Source: Pollutimonas nitritireducens (GTDB lineage: Bacteria; Pseudomonadota; Gammaproteobacteria; Burkholderiales; Burkholderiaceae_B). From it: a stretch of 64,000 nucleotides of DNA. The notes beneath the pieces are model-generated. The model worked only from the letters and a program-made list of their open reading frames with translations. It was not told where the DNA came from and ran no database searches. The DNA lies in the NCBI RefSeq assembly GCF_002849615.1, contig NZ_PDNV01000011.1:62001-126000 (forward strand), given 5' to 3'. Positions 25,512 to 36,072 of this stretch are shown piece by piece. The translations under genes were made by a program, and so were the position numbers. The first letter of the stretch is position 1; each line of letters starts with the position of its first letter.

Positions 25512-28500
25512 TCAGTCCCGCGAGAACCATCGATACACCAGGGCGAGCCCGTTTATCGTTCCCAGGCTGAGCTCGGCGGTAAGCCCGCGCGCCAGACGGT
25601 AGCTGGCCCGACCGACCGTACCCGTATCGGAGAGTGCCTGCTGGATGCTCAAGGTAATACCGCTGGTCAGCGTCTTGCTGACCGACAGGAATTTGCGCTC
25701 GATATCGCTGGTGCCGCTATCCAGGCCGCTGACCACGCTTTCGGCAGGCAGGATGCTGCCAGCGCTACCGAGTTCGCCCGACTTCAAGCCCACTTCGTCA
25801 ATGCCAAATTTGCGGTAGAACGGCTCGCCGCTGCCCAGGAAAGACGTGCCGACCGAGAACAACAAGGCCACATCGCCACCCGATTCGTCCGCCGCGTGCC
25901 CCAGCAATAGCCAGGAGAGCTTTTCGATTTCGCTGACCGCGGGATAAGAGACCAGGTCTATGCGCGGCCGCTTGGCCGTTCCCGCCACGCGTACCCCCGC
26001 CTCGACGGCCAGGCCAGTGCGCAAGGCTTCGATGTCCAGGACTGGGCTGGTGATATCGCCCTGGAAGGTGACCGTTCCCCGGCGCAACTGCAAGCGCTGG
26101 CCATAAACCTCGATTGCTCCGCCGCGGGTAGTCAAGGCACCTACACCGGTCAGCTTGCCTTGACGCATTGTTATGTGCATCTGTCCGGTCAGACCGGAAT
26201 TCAAGCCATAGCCGGTCAGGTAGAAACGACGCCCGAGATCCACATCCAGATCCATGGAAATGTCCATGGGCACGACCGGCGCCTTCTTCTCGTCGCCAGG
26301 GCGCATCACTACCACGTCGCTGTCCACCGTGGGGATGCCGCCCAGCATGTCCAGGTCGAACCAGCCGGCATCGGCCGTCACGGCGCCATTGATGGCAATC
26401 TTGGGCAGGGCGATGGCAAGACGCAACTTGCCGCTGATCATGGCGTAGCGGTCAGAACGCTGCAAAATGGGGTAGCGATACAGGTCCACGTCAATGATTC
26501 CGCTGGAGTCGAACAAATTCCAGTCACCGGTGATTGTCAGCGTGCCGTCTTTGGCCTCCGGGTTCGTGGTCAGCCATTCCGCCGTTCGCCATTCCTTGGG
26601 TTTGACCCGCAGCAATGCAGGGAAGCTGAGGCTGTCGAGGATCAGCCGCTCATCCTGCAGCCTGGCCGACAGCGTGCCATCCAGCAAGCGTATGCCGTCG
26701 TCGATTCGAATAAGGCGTATTTTCTGGCCTGAAATGGTGCCCGAGCTGTTCCATGTGCCATCAGGCTTGCTTTGCAGTTGCACGTCTGCCTGCACCGCCC
26801 CCCCAAGCTCCATCGTATCGTCAAGGAAAAGACTGGTCCAGCCCAGGTCGTCGATAGTGGCGTTGATCCTCACTGTCTTGGCGTCCCGGGGGTTGAGCAC
26901 AATGCCTCCGCCCGGCGTGGCATGTATCAAGGTCTGGGCGCTGGCCGACACCTTGCCCATGCGCGCCGTTTTCAGGTTCAGATCCGCCGTCAGCCGGCTG
27001 GTTGCGCCATTGGTGGCTTTGGCGTCCAAATCCAGGGAAAATGCTTGCATACCCAGCGGGAATGCGGGCTCGGCAGGCACCATGATGTCGCCGGAAACGC
27101 GCTCGATATGGGCCTGGCCCTGCAAGGCGCCGGCGAATTTCAGATCCCAGTCCAGGGCGAACACGACCTCGGACTTGTCATCCCCTTTGTTGGCCTTGAT
27201 CGTGATCCCGCCCCGATCAGCTTTCTCCTTGGCAGCCAGATCCAGTTTCTTGCGCAGGTCTTCGATCAGGCGTGCCGAGACCGGCAAGCTGGGAATGGCG
27301 CCTTTTGTCTCCCAGCGTCCCGGCCCGCCTCGCGAACCCTGGTGATTCAATGTGAACAGTGTGCGCGCACCCATGACGAAATCCATGCGGGTGTTGCCGA
27401 CCTGCCATTGCCATGCGGGGGCCGTCTGGCCCGGCAGGAAACTGATGTCGGTACTGGTGTCCGAGTGCAGGCCCAGCCCGGCATGATCGACGTCCAGCGA
27501 TGATATCTTTCCGCGCCAGCCCTGGATGCTGCCCAGCTCCTTGGGGCCGGGTCCCCAGGCGCCTTCCAGCTTCAGCGTCGCTTTGGCGGCGGCGCTGCCA
27601 ACCTGCTGTGGCTTGCTTTTGTCCGGCGTATAGTGGGCAGTGAGCTCCGCCTTGTGATCCGCTGGCGTGCCGGCGACCTGCCCGATCAAGCTTGCGCCGC
27701 CCGTCAGACCCGGCCAGAACGCTGCGAGCTCGGGCGCCGCCATGTTCAGCTTCAAGTCAGTGTGAACCGAGCCCAGCCCGCCTTGCGCACGAAGGTGGTT
27801 CTTGCCCAGACGCAAGTCCATGTTCAGCGAAGCCAGTTGCAGGGATTGCCACAGCGGCGCGGCGGACGGCTGCACGGCCGATGCCGCTGCGGGTTCGCCG
27901 GGCGTGGGCACCTCGGGCCCAGATGTCCCGGCCGATGGCCCCTGGGGTACGCCCCCCCTCACTATTGCCGAATTGCGTATCGTGCCCTTCAGCTCCCCCG
28001 ATAGCGGCTGCTTGTTCCAGCGCGAGCCCTCGGCAAAGTTCAAGGCCACGTTGCCCGAGACCAGTTCACTGTGCCCGCGCAGCTGCACATCGAAATCGGC
28101 TGACGTGGTGATGACGGCAGGCGGTATGGCATCGCCCACAAGCTGGCCCACATCCAGCTTATCCATGCGCAGGGTTCCCACCACGCGGTCCAGGATGGCA
28201 TTGCCGTCCGTGCTGGACGACCACTCCAGGTCGGCATGCAAGGACGAACCGTCTGCCAGCTGCAGGGCAACCTTCCCGGCCTTGAGTGGAAACGCTGCAC
28301 GCGGCGCCAGCGATATATCGGCGTCCAGACTCATCCCCTGGCCACTTCCTTTGATGACGACGCCTAGCGCTTCCATGCTGCCGTCGATCGTCGTATCGAT
28401 ATCAAGGGAACAAGGGGTGCTTTCTCCGGGCTGCGCGGGCGCAATCACCGTGCCCGCCTGCCCTTCGGTTTTCCTGGCCGGCAAGGACGGCAGGTAACGA

Positions 28501-29171
28501 TTCAGGCACAGTGGGGAATCGGCGGTCAACCCCACCGCCTGGGTTGTCAGGTGCGCCTGGCTCGGCCACGGATCAGCAAGGCTTAAAACATCGAGTTCGC
28601 CCTTGAAAGTGGCAAGCGTTTGTTCGTGTCCCAGCTCTACGCTCTGGATGACCAACTTGCCGCCATTCTGATCCACGGTGATCGACGTGTCGAGATCACG
28701 AATGCTCATTGGAATCGGGTCGCCGTCCTGGTGGACAATCAATTCGTCCAAGGCCAGGCGGTCAATGACGATACTGAAAGGCAGTGTCGGCATGGAAAAA
28801 GGCTGCCCCGGCGTGTCGTCAGGACTGGGCGCAAGGTTGAGCGTGACCGAGTCCGCCGTCAACGCCTGCAGATGCAAACGCCGCTGCAGCAATTCGGGCC
28901 AGCGCGCCTGCAGGTGAAAGCGACCCAGCTTTACATTTGCGCCGGGAAAGCCGGCGTCGAAGTCATCGACATAGAGTCCGTTCCAGATGCTGCCCGACAC
29001 CCCCGCCACCTTGCCGCCAAGCTGCTCGGCTGCCGTGACGACGGCCCACCGGCTGCCGGCAGGCGTGGCCAGAACCCAATACAGGAAACTGCTGAATACC
29101 AACAGCAGCACGACGATAACGGGACCGAGCCAGATAAGAATCCCGCGCAGCCAGCGCAACACAATGCTCAA
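25512..29171 (-). CDS. tamB: TamB, inner-membrane-anchored envelope transport protein
   Basis: The protein has 1219 residues. An N-terminal signal anchor (ILIWLGPVIVVLLLVFSSFL) precedes a very long beta-helical AsmA-like body and the C-terminal DUF490/TamB domain (IEVYGQRLQLRRGTVTFQGD, AGVRVAGTAKRPRIDLVSYP, SWLLLGHAADESGGDVALL). With TamA it spans the periplasm; family knowledge links it to autotransporter assembly and phospholipid transport to the outer membrane. The start is a TTG whose TTGA overlaps the tamA stop, so translation is coupled. A stretch rich in Pro/Ala/Ser near residues 400-430 is a flexible insert. Confidence 0.93.
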   Translation of the reverse strand: MSIVLRWLRGILIWLGPVIVVLLLVFSSFLYWVLATPAGSRWAVVTAAEQLGGKVAGVSGSIWNGLYVDDFDAGFPGANVKLGRFHLQARWPELLQRRLHLQALTADSVTLNLAPSPDDTPGQPFSMPTLPFSIVIDRLALDELIVHQDGDPIPMSIRDLDTSITVDQNGGKLVIQSVELGHEQTLATFKGELDVLSLADPWPSQAHLTTQAVGLTADSPLCLNRYLPSLPARKTEGQAGTVIAPAQPGESTPCSLDIDTTIDGSMEALGVVIKGSGQGMSLDADISLAPRAAFPLKAGKVALQLADGSSLHADLEWSSSTDGNAILDRVVGTLRMDKLDVGQLVGDAIPPAVITTSADFDVQLRGHSELVSGNVALNFAEGSRWNKQPLSGELKGTIRNSAIVRGGVPQGPSAGTSGPEVPTPGEPAAASAVQPSAAPLWQSLQLASLNMDLRLGKNHLRAQGGLGSVHTDLKLNMAAPELAAFWPGLTGGASLIGQVAGTPADHKAELTAHYTPDKSKPQQVGSAAAKATLKLEGAWGPGPKELGSIQGWRGKISSLDVDHAGLGLHSDTSTDISFLPGQTAPAWQWQVGNTRMDFVMGARTLFTLNHQGSRGGPGRWETKGAIPSLPVSARLIEDLRKKLDLAAKEKADRGGITIKANKGDDKSEVVFALDWDLKFAGALQGQAHIERVSGDIMVPAEPAFPLGMQAFSLDLDAKATNGATSRLTADLNLKTARMGKVSASAQTLIHATPGGGIVLNPRDAKTVRINATIDDLGWTSLFLDDTMELGGAVQADVQLQSKPDGTWNSSGTISGQKIRLIRIDDGIRLLDGTLSARLQDERLILDSLSFPALLRVKPKEWRTAEWLTTNPEAKDGTLTITGDWNLFDSSGIIDVDLYRYPILQRSDRYAMISGKLRLAIALPKIAINGAVTADAGWFDLDMLGGIPTVDSDVVVMRPGDEKKAPVVPMDISMDLDVDLGRRFYLTGYGLNSGLTGQMHITMRQGKLTGVGALTTRGGAIEVYGQRLQLRRGTVTFQGDITSPVLDIEALRTGLAVEAGVRVAGTAKRPRIDLVSYPAVSEIEKLSWLLLGHAADESGGDVALLFSVGTSFLGSGEPFYRKFGIDEVGLKSGELGSAGSILPAESVVSGLDSGTSDIERKFLSVSKTLTSGITLSIQQALSDTGTVGRASYRLARGLTAELSLGTINGLALVYRWFSRD

Positions 29172-30940
29172 AACGCAATACCCAGGGAGAAATGCAGACG
29201 CAGGCGGCGCTCGCGCTGTCCGTATGCGACGTCAACAAAAAATGGTCCGGCCGGTGTTCTGACAGCAAGTCCCAGGCCATAGCCCAGTGCCACGTCCATC
29301 TCCCCGAAAGATTCCGCCGCATCGCCGGCATCCACAAAAAAGTTCATGCCCAGCTGTTCGGTAAAGTAGTGCGTGTACTCCACGCTGAGTACAGCCAATG
29401 CAGGCGCGCCGATAATAGCATCGCCTCGCTCCAGCCCTATGCTTTGATAGCGGTAGCCCCGTATGGACCGCGCGCCGCCCGTGCGGTAGCCAAAGTCTTG
29501 CGGTAGCCTGTCGGTTTGCGACCAGACCTTGCCCACTTCGCCGCGCAGGGTCAGCACATCGCGCGCGCCGACGGGCCACCACTGCTGCACACGCAGGCCG
29601 CTGCGGTAGAAAGGTTCGCCCTTGTCCATCGTCACGCCAGCGCCCAGGCCGAAGTCAACCAGGTTGCCCTCGCGCGGGTCGTATTTCGCATCCACGTCGC
29701 GGCGCAGCCACTGCCAGGTGCCGACCATCGTGGGCACTTCAAAGGTCTCGGCGCCGCTGATATCGGTCTTGTCGTAGGCGGCAACAAGCCCCCACTGGGT
29801 CTCGTATTCCACCCGGCTGTCACCAGCGGCCTTGCGTTCCTGGCGGCGCTTCCAGCCCAGTCCCAGCCGTGAGTTGTCCAACCCTTCGATATCACTGTGC
29901 TCGTACAGTACACCCACTGCATCCTTGTAACCTTTGCTGGTAGGCGGCAGGTGCACATCGAAAAAGGCCCGCTGGCGATTCCTGTCCAGCCCCAGACCGG
30001 TTTCGATCCAGACAGGCTTCCCGAACACGACGTTCTGCCGGTACAGGCCTTCAACACCCAGCCCATTGTCGCTGTCTACCCCTATGGATGTGGTCACACG
30101 CCGTGCGGGCGCCTCGGACACCTGGACGCGCAATGGCAACTCCATTTCGCCATTGGGCAGCACCTTCTGCGCGGCCTGGTCCTGGTTCAGCGTGACAAAG
30201 GCGCCGCGAAAGAATGAGGTGGACTGCAACGCCTGCTGCCATTCATCGAGCTTGTCCTGGTCATAGGGGTCGCCCGGCGTGTATCGAATATAACGATTGA
30301 TGAGCTGGGGCGGCACGCGCTTGAGCCCTATCATGGTGATCTCGCCCATCCGGACCCGGGGGCCGCTTTCGACTTCCACGAAGAGATCGGCCTGCGCATT
30401 TTCCGCGTCCACCGTGGCCTGGGTGTTGGTCAAGCGGGCAAAAAAGAAATCTTTCCGGCTGACATCATCCAGCAAGGTCGACTTTGCCTTGCTCCAGGAC
30501 TCGTTGATAAACGGCATGCCTTTTTCAAGAGGCCATTGTTTTTTCAGCGAGGCGACGCGGCCGGCGAACTCCGGACGCGTAATCTGGCCGCTGAACCCCA
30601 GCTGTACGTCATCCACCCGGGAAATGTCACCCGGCTCGATGATGATGTCCCAGGTTTCTCCGCGTATATCCTGGCCTACTTCCAGCGTGACCTTCGGGTC
30701 GTAGTAGCCTTGTGTCTGGAGCGCCGACAAGGTGGCATCGCGCGCACGCCGGCGCAGCCGCGTGACTTCGCCGCCGTCCTGGTCTTCGGCCAGTCGGGTG
30801 ATGGCTTCAATGGCGCCGTTGATCGACTGCAATGCCGCGGGCGAAACGCCACCCGGGTCTATGACAACCTCGGGCTTGGCTGCGTACGCGCCTTGCGCCA
30901 CGCCCAGGGCCCAGATCACGCAGGCAATGCCACGCCGCAT
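29168..30940 (-). CDS. tamA: TamA, BamA-like outer membrane protein
   Basis: The protein has 590 residues with a signal peptide (MRRGIACVIWALGVAQGAYA). Three POTRA-like repeats cover about residues 25-270 (DDVQLGFSGQITRPEFAG; MGEITMIGLKRVPPQLINRY). A 16-strand beta-barrel follows, with the BamA/Omp85 lid signature RTGGARSIRGYRYQSIGLE (RGF/RGY motif) and YGLGLAVRTPAGPFFVDVAY, ending in phenylalanine as usual for barrel proteins. It works with TamB, whose gene overlaps its end by four bases. It starts five bases after mrp. Confidence 0.94.
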   Translation of the reverse strand: MRRGIACVIWALGVAQGAYAAKPEVVIDPGGVSPAALQSINGAIEAITRLAEDQDGGEVTRLRRRARDATLSALQTQGYYDPKVTLEVGQDIRGETWDIIIEPGDISRVDDVQLGFSGQITRPEFAGRVASLKKQWPLEKGMPFINESWSKAKSTLLDDVSRKDFFFARLTNTQATVDAENAQADLFVEVESGPRVRMGEITMIGLKRVPPQLINRYIRYTPGDPYDQDKLDEWQQALQSTSFFRGAFVTLNQDQAAQKVLPNGEMELPLRVQVSEAPARRVTTSIGVDSDNGLGVEGLYRQNVVFGKPVWIETGLGLDRNRQRAFFDVHLPPTSKGYKDAVGVLYEHSDIEGLDNSRLGLGWKRRQERKAAGDSRVEYETQWGLVAAYDKTDISGAETFEVPTMVGTWQWLRRDVDAKYDPREGNLVDFGLGAGVTMDKGEPFYRSGLRVQQWWPVGARDVLTLRGEVGKVWSQTDRLPQDFGYRTGGARSIRGYRYQSIGLERGDAIIGAPALAVLSVEYTHYFTEQLGMNFFVDAGDAAESFGEMDVALGYGLGLAVRTPAGPFFVDVAYGQRERRLRLHFSLGIAF

Positions 30941-30944
30941 TCAG

Positions 30945-32030
30945 TCAAGTCTTCCGGACGACCACGCCAGGCATCTTGGCAGCCACGTCGAGCGGCAATG
31001 CCGCCACGTTGGCCGCCAGCGCCGAGGCGATGGCGTGATAGGCGCGTGCCGGCTCGCCTTGCGGCTCGGCGACGACGCTGGGCGTGCCCGAATCGGTCTG
31101 GGTGCGGATGCTTAATTGCAAGGGCAGCGCGCCCAACCAGGGCAGATTGAATTCGGCAGCCATATTGCGACCTCCGTTCTCGCCGAATATAGGTTCGGCA
31201 TGGCCACAGTTGGAACAAATATGCACGGACATGTTCTCGACAATGCCCAGCACCGGCACATTGACCTTTTGGAACATCCGCAAGCCGCGCCGCGCATCGG
31301 CCAATGCCAGGTCCTGGGGCGTGGTGACTATGATGGCGCCGGTGAGCGGCACCTTCTGCGCCATGGTCAGGGCAATATCCCCCGTACCGGGCGGCATGTC
31401 GACAATAAGGTAGTCAAGGTCGTTCCAGTTGCTTTGCGTCAATAATTGCGTGAGCGCCTGCGTAACCATAGGGCCGCGCCATATGGCGGGTGAATCTTCC
31501 TCGATCAGGAAACCGATTGAATTGGCCTGCAAGCCATGGCCCACCAAAGGCTCCATGGTCTTGCCGTCCAGGCTTTTCGGCTTGCCCGATAAACCCAGCA
31601 TAATCGGCACGCTGGGTCCATAGATATCGGCGTCGAGCAGACCCACCCTGGCGCCCTGGCTTGCCAGCGCCAAGGCAATATTCACCGCCGTCGTGCTTTT
31701 GCCAACCCCGCCTTTCCCGGACGCAACCGCGATGATATTGCGAATGTTGGGCATGGGCTTGAGGCCAGGCTGCACCGCATGCGTGGCAATGCGTGTCGTA
31801 AAGCGCAGGGACTTGAGTTTGACGCCCTGTTCCGCCAAAGCGGTTTCAATACGTTTCTGCAGCTCCGGATGCCCATTGTGCGATGGATAACCGAGGGGTA
31901 CAGTGATAGTTGCATCCATGCCCTCAAGCTGGATTTCGCAATTCTTTGAAGTGACCGCCAGTTTTTTCTTCGTATTGGGGTCTATCACTTCGGACAGCGT
32001 AGCGATTAGTTGGTCGGGGTTCAAGCTCAT
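30945..32030 (-). CDS. mrp: Mrp/ApbC iron-sulfur carrier ATPase
   Basis: The protein has 361 residues. An N-terminal MIP18/DUF59 domain (LIATLSEVIDPNTKKKLAVT) precedes the deviant Walker A ASGKGGVGKSTTAVNIALAL and Switch region LLDADIYGPSVPIMLG. The cluster-binding CxxC is in HICSNCGHAEPIFGENGG. Mrp/ApbC carries and transfers Fe-S clusters in the cytoplasm. It is the first gene of a leftward run mrp-tamA-tamB, with four bases before tamA; this gene order is common in Alcaligenaceae. It is divergent from the small membrane-protein gene. Confidence 0.95.
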   Translation of the reverse strand: MSLNPDQLIATLSEVIDPNTKKKLAVTSKNCEIQLEGMDATITVPLGYPSHNGHPELQKRIETALAEQGVKLKSLRFTTRIATHAVQPGLKPMPNIRNIIAVASGKGGVGKSTTAVNIALALASQGARVGLLDADIYGPSVPIMLGLSGKPKSLDGKTMEPLVGHGLQANSIGFLIEEDSPAIWRGPMVTQALTQLLTQSNWNDLDYLIVDMPPGTGDIALTMAQKVPLTGAIIVTTPQDLALADARRGLRMFQKVNVPVLGIVENMSVHICSNCGHAEPIFGENGGRNMAAEFNLPWLGALPLQLSIRTQTDSGTPSVVAEPQGEPARAYHAIASALAANVAALPLDVAAKMPGVVVRKT

Positions 32031-32122
32031 ATCAATAGCCTTTACGTGGAAAAATGTACCGAAGCCTCAAGAATAGCGGATTGAGGGAATTATTTTCCCC
32101 TCACGGGGTCTACATAGTTACG

Positions 32123-32371
32123 ATGAATATATTTAATCAAATTATCCGCGGCATCCTTTTCTTTGTCTTGGCCATTTTCGGCATGGCGATGGCGATTGTG
32201 TTCATGGTGTCTACCGCCATTGCCATCGGCATCCTCTATGTGGTGGCCCGCGTCAAAGGTCGTCCGTTCGGAGTAAAGGCGTACTGGGCCGATAGGCGCA
32301 GGGCCTCCGAGACCAATAATGTCTTTAAAAACAAAGATGTGACCGACATCGAAATGAGGGAAATTCCGTAA
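32123..32371 (+). CDS. Small hypothetical membrane protein
   Basis: The protein has 82 residues from the ATG at 32123 (MNIFNQIIRGILFFVLAIFG); the frame opens at 32054 but the upstream part has no signal. One long hydrophobic region, FFVLAIFGMAMAIVFMVSTA followed by IAIGILYVV, probably forms two membrane helices or a hairpin. A short basic, polar tail (ARVKGRPFGVKAYWADRRRA) follows. It lies between mrp (divergent) and metG. I do not recognise a family beyond this; conservation in relatives would decide its reality. Confidence 0.6.
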   Translation: MNIFNQIIRGILFFVLAIFGMAMAIVFMVSTAIAIGILYVVARVKGRPFGVKAYWADRRRASETNNVFKNKDVTDIEMREIP

Positions 32372-32558
32372 CAGCCCGGCAGGCCGCCCGGCAGCCAGGG
32401 TATTGACGCCCCGGCGTCCCTCTGCACACCGCCACTTACGTTTTCACACAATAATGTCCCCGCCAGCGCGGCCCGCGTTGGAATCGTTACCGTTGTCCGA
32501 GCAATATACGCGCGAAAGCCCTAAAATCGTTTTCTTTAGTCTTTTATAACGATTCGAC

Positions 32559-34631
32559 ATGCCGCGCACGATATTCGTCACAACTGCCCTGCCCTACGCC
32601 AATGGATCATTTCATATCGGCCACATCATGGAATACATCCAGGCCGATATCTGGGTGAGGTCGATGCGAATGTCGCAGCATACGGTGCATTTCGTCGGTG
32701 CCGACGACGCGCACGGCGCGCCCATCATGCTCAAGGCCGAAAGCGAAGGCATCACGCCCCAGGCGCTGGTGGCTCGCTACGCCGCGGAACGGCCGCAGTA
32801 CCTGAACGGCTTCCATATCAAGTTCGACCATTGGCACTCCACGGACTCCGTCGAGAACGTGGAGTTGTCGCAAGACATCTACAAGCGCCTGAAAGCCGCC
32901 GGTTTCATCAACTCCCGGGTCATCGAGCAATTCTACGATCCGGTCAAGGGCATGTTCCTGCCCGATCGCTACATCAAGGGCGAGTGTCCGCGCTGCCACG
33001 CCAAAGATCAATACGGCGATTCCTGCGAAGTCTGCGGCGCCGTGTACGCGGCCACGGAGTTGATCAATCCCTATTCAACCCTGACCAATGCCGCCCCGGT
33101 ATTGAAGTCGTCGGAGCACTTTTTCTTCAAGTTGTCCGATCCGCGCTGCGTTGAATTCCTGCAAGCCTGGACCACTGGCAGCAATGCCAGCGGCAACAAG
33201 CGCCTGCAGGCCGAGGTCCTGGCCAAGACCCGCGAGTGGCTGGGCACCGGCACGGCCGACAGCGAGGCAAACCTGGCCGACTGGGACATCTCTCGCGATG
33301 AACCGTATTTCGGCATACCCATACCTGATGCACCCGGCAAATTCTTCTACGTCTGGCTGGATGCGCCCGTCGGCTACCTGGCCTCGCTGAAAGCCTACTG
33401 CAAGCAACTGGGCATCGACTTCGACGCGCTGCTGGATCCGGAAAGCGATACCGAACAAGTACACTTCATCGGCAAAGATATCGTGTACTTCCACGCCCTG
33501 TTCTGGCCCGCCATGCTGAAGTTCTCAGGGCGCAAAACCCCCGACGGACTACATGTGCACGGCTTCATCACCGTCAGCGGCGAGAAAATGTCCAAGAGCC
33601 GAGGCACCGGTATTTCGCCGCTGCGCTACCTGGAACTGGGCATGAATGCCGAATGGATGCGTTACTACATTGCCGCCAAGCTCAATGCGCACGTCGAAGA
33701 CCTGGATTTCAATCCGGATGATTTCATTGCGCGTGTCAATAGCGACCTGATCGGCAAATACGTCAATATTGCAAGCCGCGCCGCCAACTTCATCAGCAAG
33801 CATTTCGACGGAAAACTGGCTTATCTGGGCGATGCCGGAGCGCTGGTAGCAGAGCTTAAACAGGTCACGGAACACGTGCGGGCCGATTTCGAACTCCGTG
33901 AGTATGGCCGCGCCATCCGCCAGATCATGACGCATGCCGATCACATCAACCAGGCATTCGACGCCGCGCAACCGTGGGTCATGGCCAAAGGCATGGCAGA
34001 TGCCGACGCCGCACAGAAGGCGGTCCTGCAAGACGTATGTTCGCGGGCGCTGGCCGGCTTCAAGGCCCTTTCAGTCATGTTGACGCCCGTATTGCCGATA
34101 CTGACCGACAGAGTCGCACGCGACCTGTTCGGCGGCGACACGGCTTACCTGTGGTCCGATGCCGGCAAACTGCCTGACCAGATTTCCCCTTTTAAACATC
34201 TGATGCAGCGTGTCGAGCCCAAGATGCTGGACGACTTGTTCGAACCACCGGCAGCACTCATAGTGGTCCCGGGCGGAGAAGCCATTGCCGAGGTCATCGA
34301 CATCAAGGACTTCGCCAAGGTCGATCTACGCATTGCACACATCGTCAACTGCGAGTCGGTCGAAGGCTCCGACAAACTGTTGCGCCTTACACTGGACGCG
34401 GGCGAAGGCCGCCATCGCCAAGTTTTTTCTGGCATCAAGGCGGCCTACCAGCCGGCCGACCTTATCGGCAAGTTGACCGTTCTGGTCGCAAACCTCGCGC
34501 CGCGCAAAATGCGTTTCGGCGTGTCTGAAGGAATGGTGCTGGCTGCCAGCCATGGCGACGACAAGGTGGACGGCGGCATTTATATCCTGGAACCGTGGCC
34601 GGGCGCCCAGCCAGGCATGCGCATCAACTAA
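32559..34631 (+). CDS. metG: Methionyl-tRNA synthetase
   Basis: This class-I synthetase has 690 residues. The HIGH signature is [19 protein letters not shown] and the KMSKS loop is [12 protein letters not shown] knuckle zinc site is seen in [20 protein letters not shown]. After the anticodon-binding helical domain a C-terminal EMAP-II-like tRNA-binding domain ([39 protein letters not shown]) mediates dimerisation. This is the normal E. coli-like architecture. A CDF transporter gene starts nine bases after its stop. Confidence 0.98.
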   Translation: MPRTIFVTTALPYANGSFHIGHIMEYIQADIWVRSMRMSQHTVHFVGADDAHGAPIMLKAESEGITPQALVARYAAERPQYLNGFHIKFDHWHSTDSVENVELSQDIYKRLKAAGFINSRVIEQFYDPVKGMFLPDRYIKGECPRCHAKDQYGDSCEVCGAVYAATELINPYSTLTNAAPVLKSSEHFFFKLSDPRCVEFLQAWTTGSNASGNKRLQAEVLAKTREWLGTGTADSEANLADWDISRDEPYFGIPIPDAPGKFFYVWLDAPVGYLASLKAYCKQLGIDFDALLDPESDTEQVHFIGKDIVYFHALFWPAMLKFSGRKTPDGLHVHGFITVSGEKMSKSRGTGISPLRYLELGMNAEWMRYYIAAKLNAHVEDLDFNPDDFIARVNSDLIGKYVNIASRAANFISKHFDGKLAYLGDAGALVAELKQVTEHVRADFELREYGRAIRQIMTHADHINQAFDAAQPWVMAKGMADADAAQKAVLQDVCSRALAGFKALSVMLTPVLPILTDRVARDLFGGDTAYLWSDAGKLPDQISPFKHLMQRVEPKMLDDLFEPPAALIVVPGGEAIAEVIDIKDFAKVDLRIAHIVNCESVEGSDKLLRLTLDAGEGRHRQVFSGIKAAYQPADLIGKLTVLVANLAPRKMRFGVSEGMVLAASHGDDKVDGGIYILEPWPGAQPGMRIN

Positions 34632-34640
34632 GGCAAGATT

Positions 34641-35552
34641 ATGGGTGTACACGTCGACCCCGACCGCCAGATGGAAGGTCATCGCAGCACGATGGTCAGT
34701 GTCGTGGTCAATATCGTGCTTACCGTGGCCCAACTTGTCATCGGCGTGTTTGCCCAATCCACCGCCCTGGTGGCGGATGCCGTTCATTCACTGTCTGACC
34801 TGGTGTCCGATGGCGTGGTACTGGTGGCCAACAAGCACAGCATGAAAGCCCCCGACGCCGACCACCCCTATGGTCACCGTCGCTTCGAGACTGCTGCTGC
34901 ATTGATCATTGGCGCCCTGCTGTTGTCGGTGGGCCTGGGCATGCTGTGGGCCAGCTTCCAGAAACTACAAAGTCCGGGCCTTATCCCCGAGGTGCATAGC
35001 AGTGCGCTGGCCGTGGCCCTGCTGGCGCTCGTGTCCAAGGAAGTTCTGTTCCGCTACCTGCTGCATGTGGCCAAGCGGGTGAGATCGTCCATGCTGGCCG
35101 CGAATGCCTGGCATGCCCGCTCCGATGCCGCATCGTCCCTTGTCGTGGCCATAGGCATTCTGGCCAACATTAGCGGCTTCCCTTTGGCCGATCCATTAGC
35201 CGCGCTGATCGTGGGGCTGATGATTGTTCGCATGGGATGGAAGTTTTTCTTCGTGTCATTCAACGACTTGATGGATCAGGCCGTGGACGAAGATACCGAA
35301 AAGCGCATCCGTAACCATTTGCTGTCCACGCCTGGCGTGGAAGGCATCCATGCCTTGAAGACCCGCAAGCTGGGCGACATGATCTGGGTGGAGGTTGACC
35401 TGGAAATGGACGGCGCCCTGACTATAGCCCAGGGACACATCATTGCGACCGAGGCGCGCAAGCGGGTCATGCAATATGAGCCGGTACTGGACGTGACCAC
35501 GCACTTCGACCCCGTCGTCGTCAATGCCGCTGTGCTGCGGCAGCCCCTCTAA
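34641..35552 (+). CDS. Cation diffusion facilitator (FieF-type) metal efflux protein
   Basis: The protein has 303 residues with about six membrane helices and a cytoplasmic C-terminal domain. Metal-site motifs are ALVADAVHSLSDLVSDGVVL in TM2 (DxxxD form), HPYGHRRFETAAALIIG, and NAWHARSDAASSLVVAIGI in TM5 (HxxxD). The C-terminal DQAVDEDTEKRIRNHLLSTP begins the ferredoxin-like dimer domain. It probably exports Zn(II), Fe(II) or similar divalent metal by proton antiport. It follows metG by nine bases and may share its transcript, an arrangement without obvious functional logic. Confidence 0.92.
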   Translation: MGVHVDPDRQMEGHRSTMVSVVVNIVLTVAQLVIGVFAQSTALVADAVHSLSDLVSDGVVLVANKHSMKAPDADHPYGHRRFETAAALIIGALLLSVGLGMLWASFQKLQSPGLIPEVHSSALAVALLALVSKEVLFRYLLHVAKRVRSSMLAANAWHARSDAASSLVVAIGILANISGFPLADPLAALIVGLMIVRMGWKFFFVSFNDLMDQAVDEDTEKRIRNHLLSTPGVEGIHALKTRKLGDMIWVEVDLEMDGALTIAQGHIIATEARKRVMQYEPVLDVTTHFDPVVVNAAVLRQPL

Positions 35553-35643
35553 GACCACGCACTGATACCGCCAGGCACGCCACTTGCTTGGCTGCCGTTC
35601 GCAACCGTCACGCATCAAGCGCCATCCGGAAAGGAGTTCATCA

Positions 35644-36072
35644 GTGGCCCATACCATCGTACCTCGGTATTCTCAGACCATCTATCCGCTACATGCGGTA
35701 TTACTCGCGGGCGCCCTACCCCTTTTCCTGGGTGCGGCTCTCAGTGATGCGGCCTACGCCTCATCCTATGAAATCCAATGGAACAACTTCGCATCCTGGC
35801 TGATCGCCGGCGGGCTGGTACTTACGGGCATCGCACTTATATTCGCGATCATCGACCTGTGCTTTTCCCATCGACGCGCTCCGGGCATCTTCATGTATGC
35901 CGCACTATTATTGATCACGTGGGTGTTGGGCTTCTTCAATGCCCTGATGCATGCGCGCGACGCATGGGCAAGCATGCCCGGCGGCTTGATCATGTCGGTG
36001 ATTGTCACCGTGCTCGCCATCATGGCCACATGGTACGGCTTTTGCACGCCGCGTATCGGAGGAAGGAAATGA
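35644..36072 (+). CDS. DUF2231-type membrane protein
   Basis: The protein has 142 residues from a GTG start at 35644, chosen because AAAGGAG lies eight bases before it. Four hydrophobic segments are visible: LHAVLLAGALPLFLGAALSD, WLIAGGLVLTGIALIFAIID, FMYAALLLITWVLGFFNALM and GLIMSVIVTVLAIMATWYGF. The pattern fits DUF2231, a family of small heme-like or redox-associated membrane proteins. Its stop overlaps the start of the sorbosone-dehydrogenase-like gene (ATGA), which is a recurring gene pair. It may be the membrane partner of that periplasmic enzyme. Confidence 0.78.
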   Translation: MAHTIVPRYSQTIYPLHAVLLAGALPLFLGAALSDAAYASSYEIQWNNFASWLIAGGLVLTGIALIFAIIDLCFSHRRAPGIFMYAALLLITWVLGFFNALMHARDAWASMPGGLIMSVIVTVLAIMATWYGFCTPRIGGRK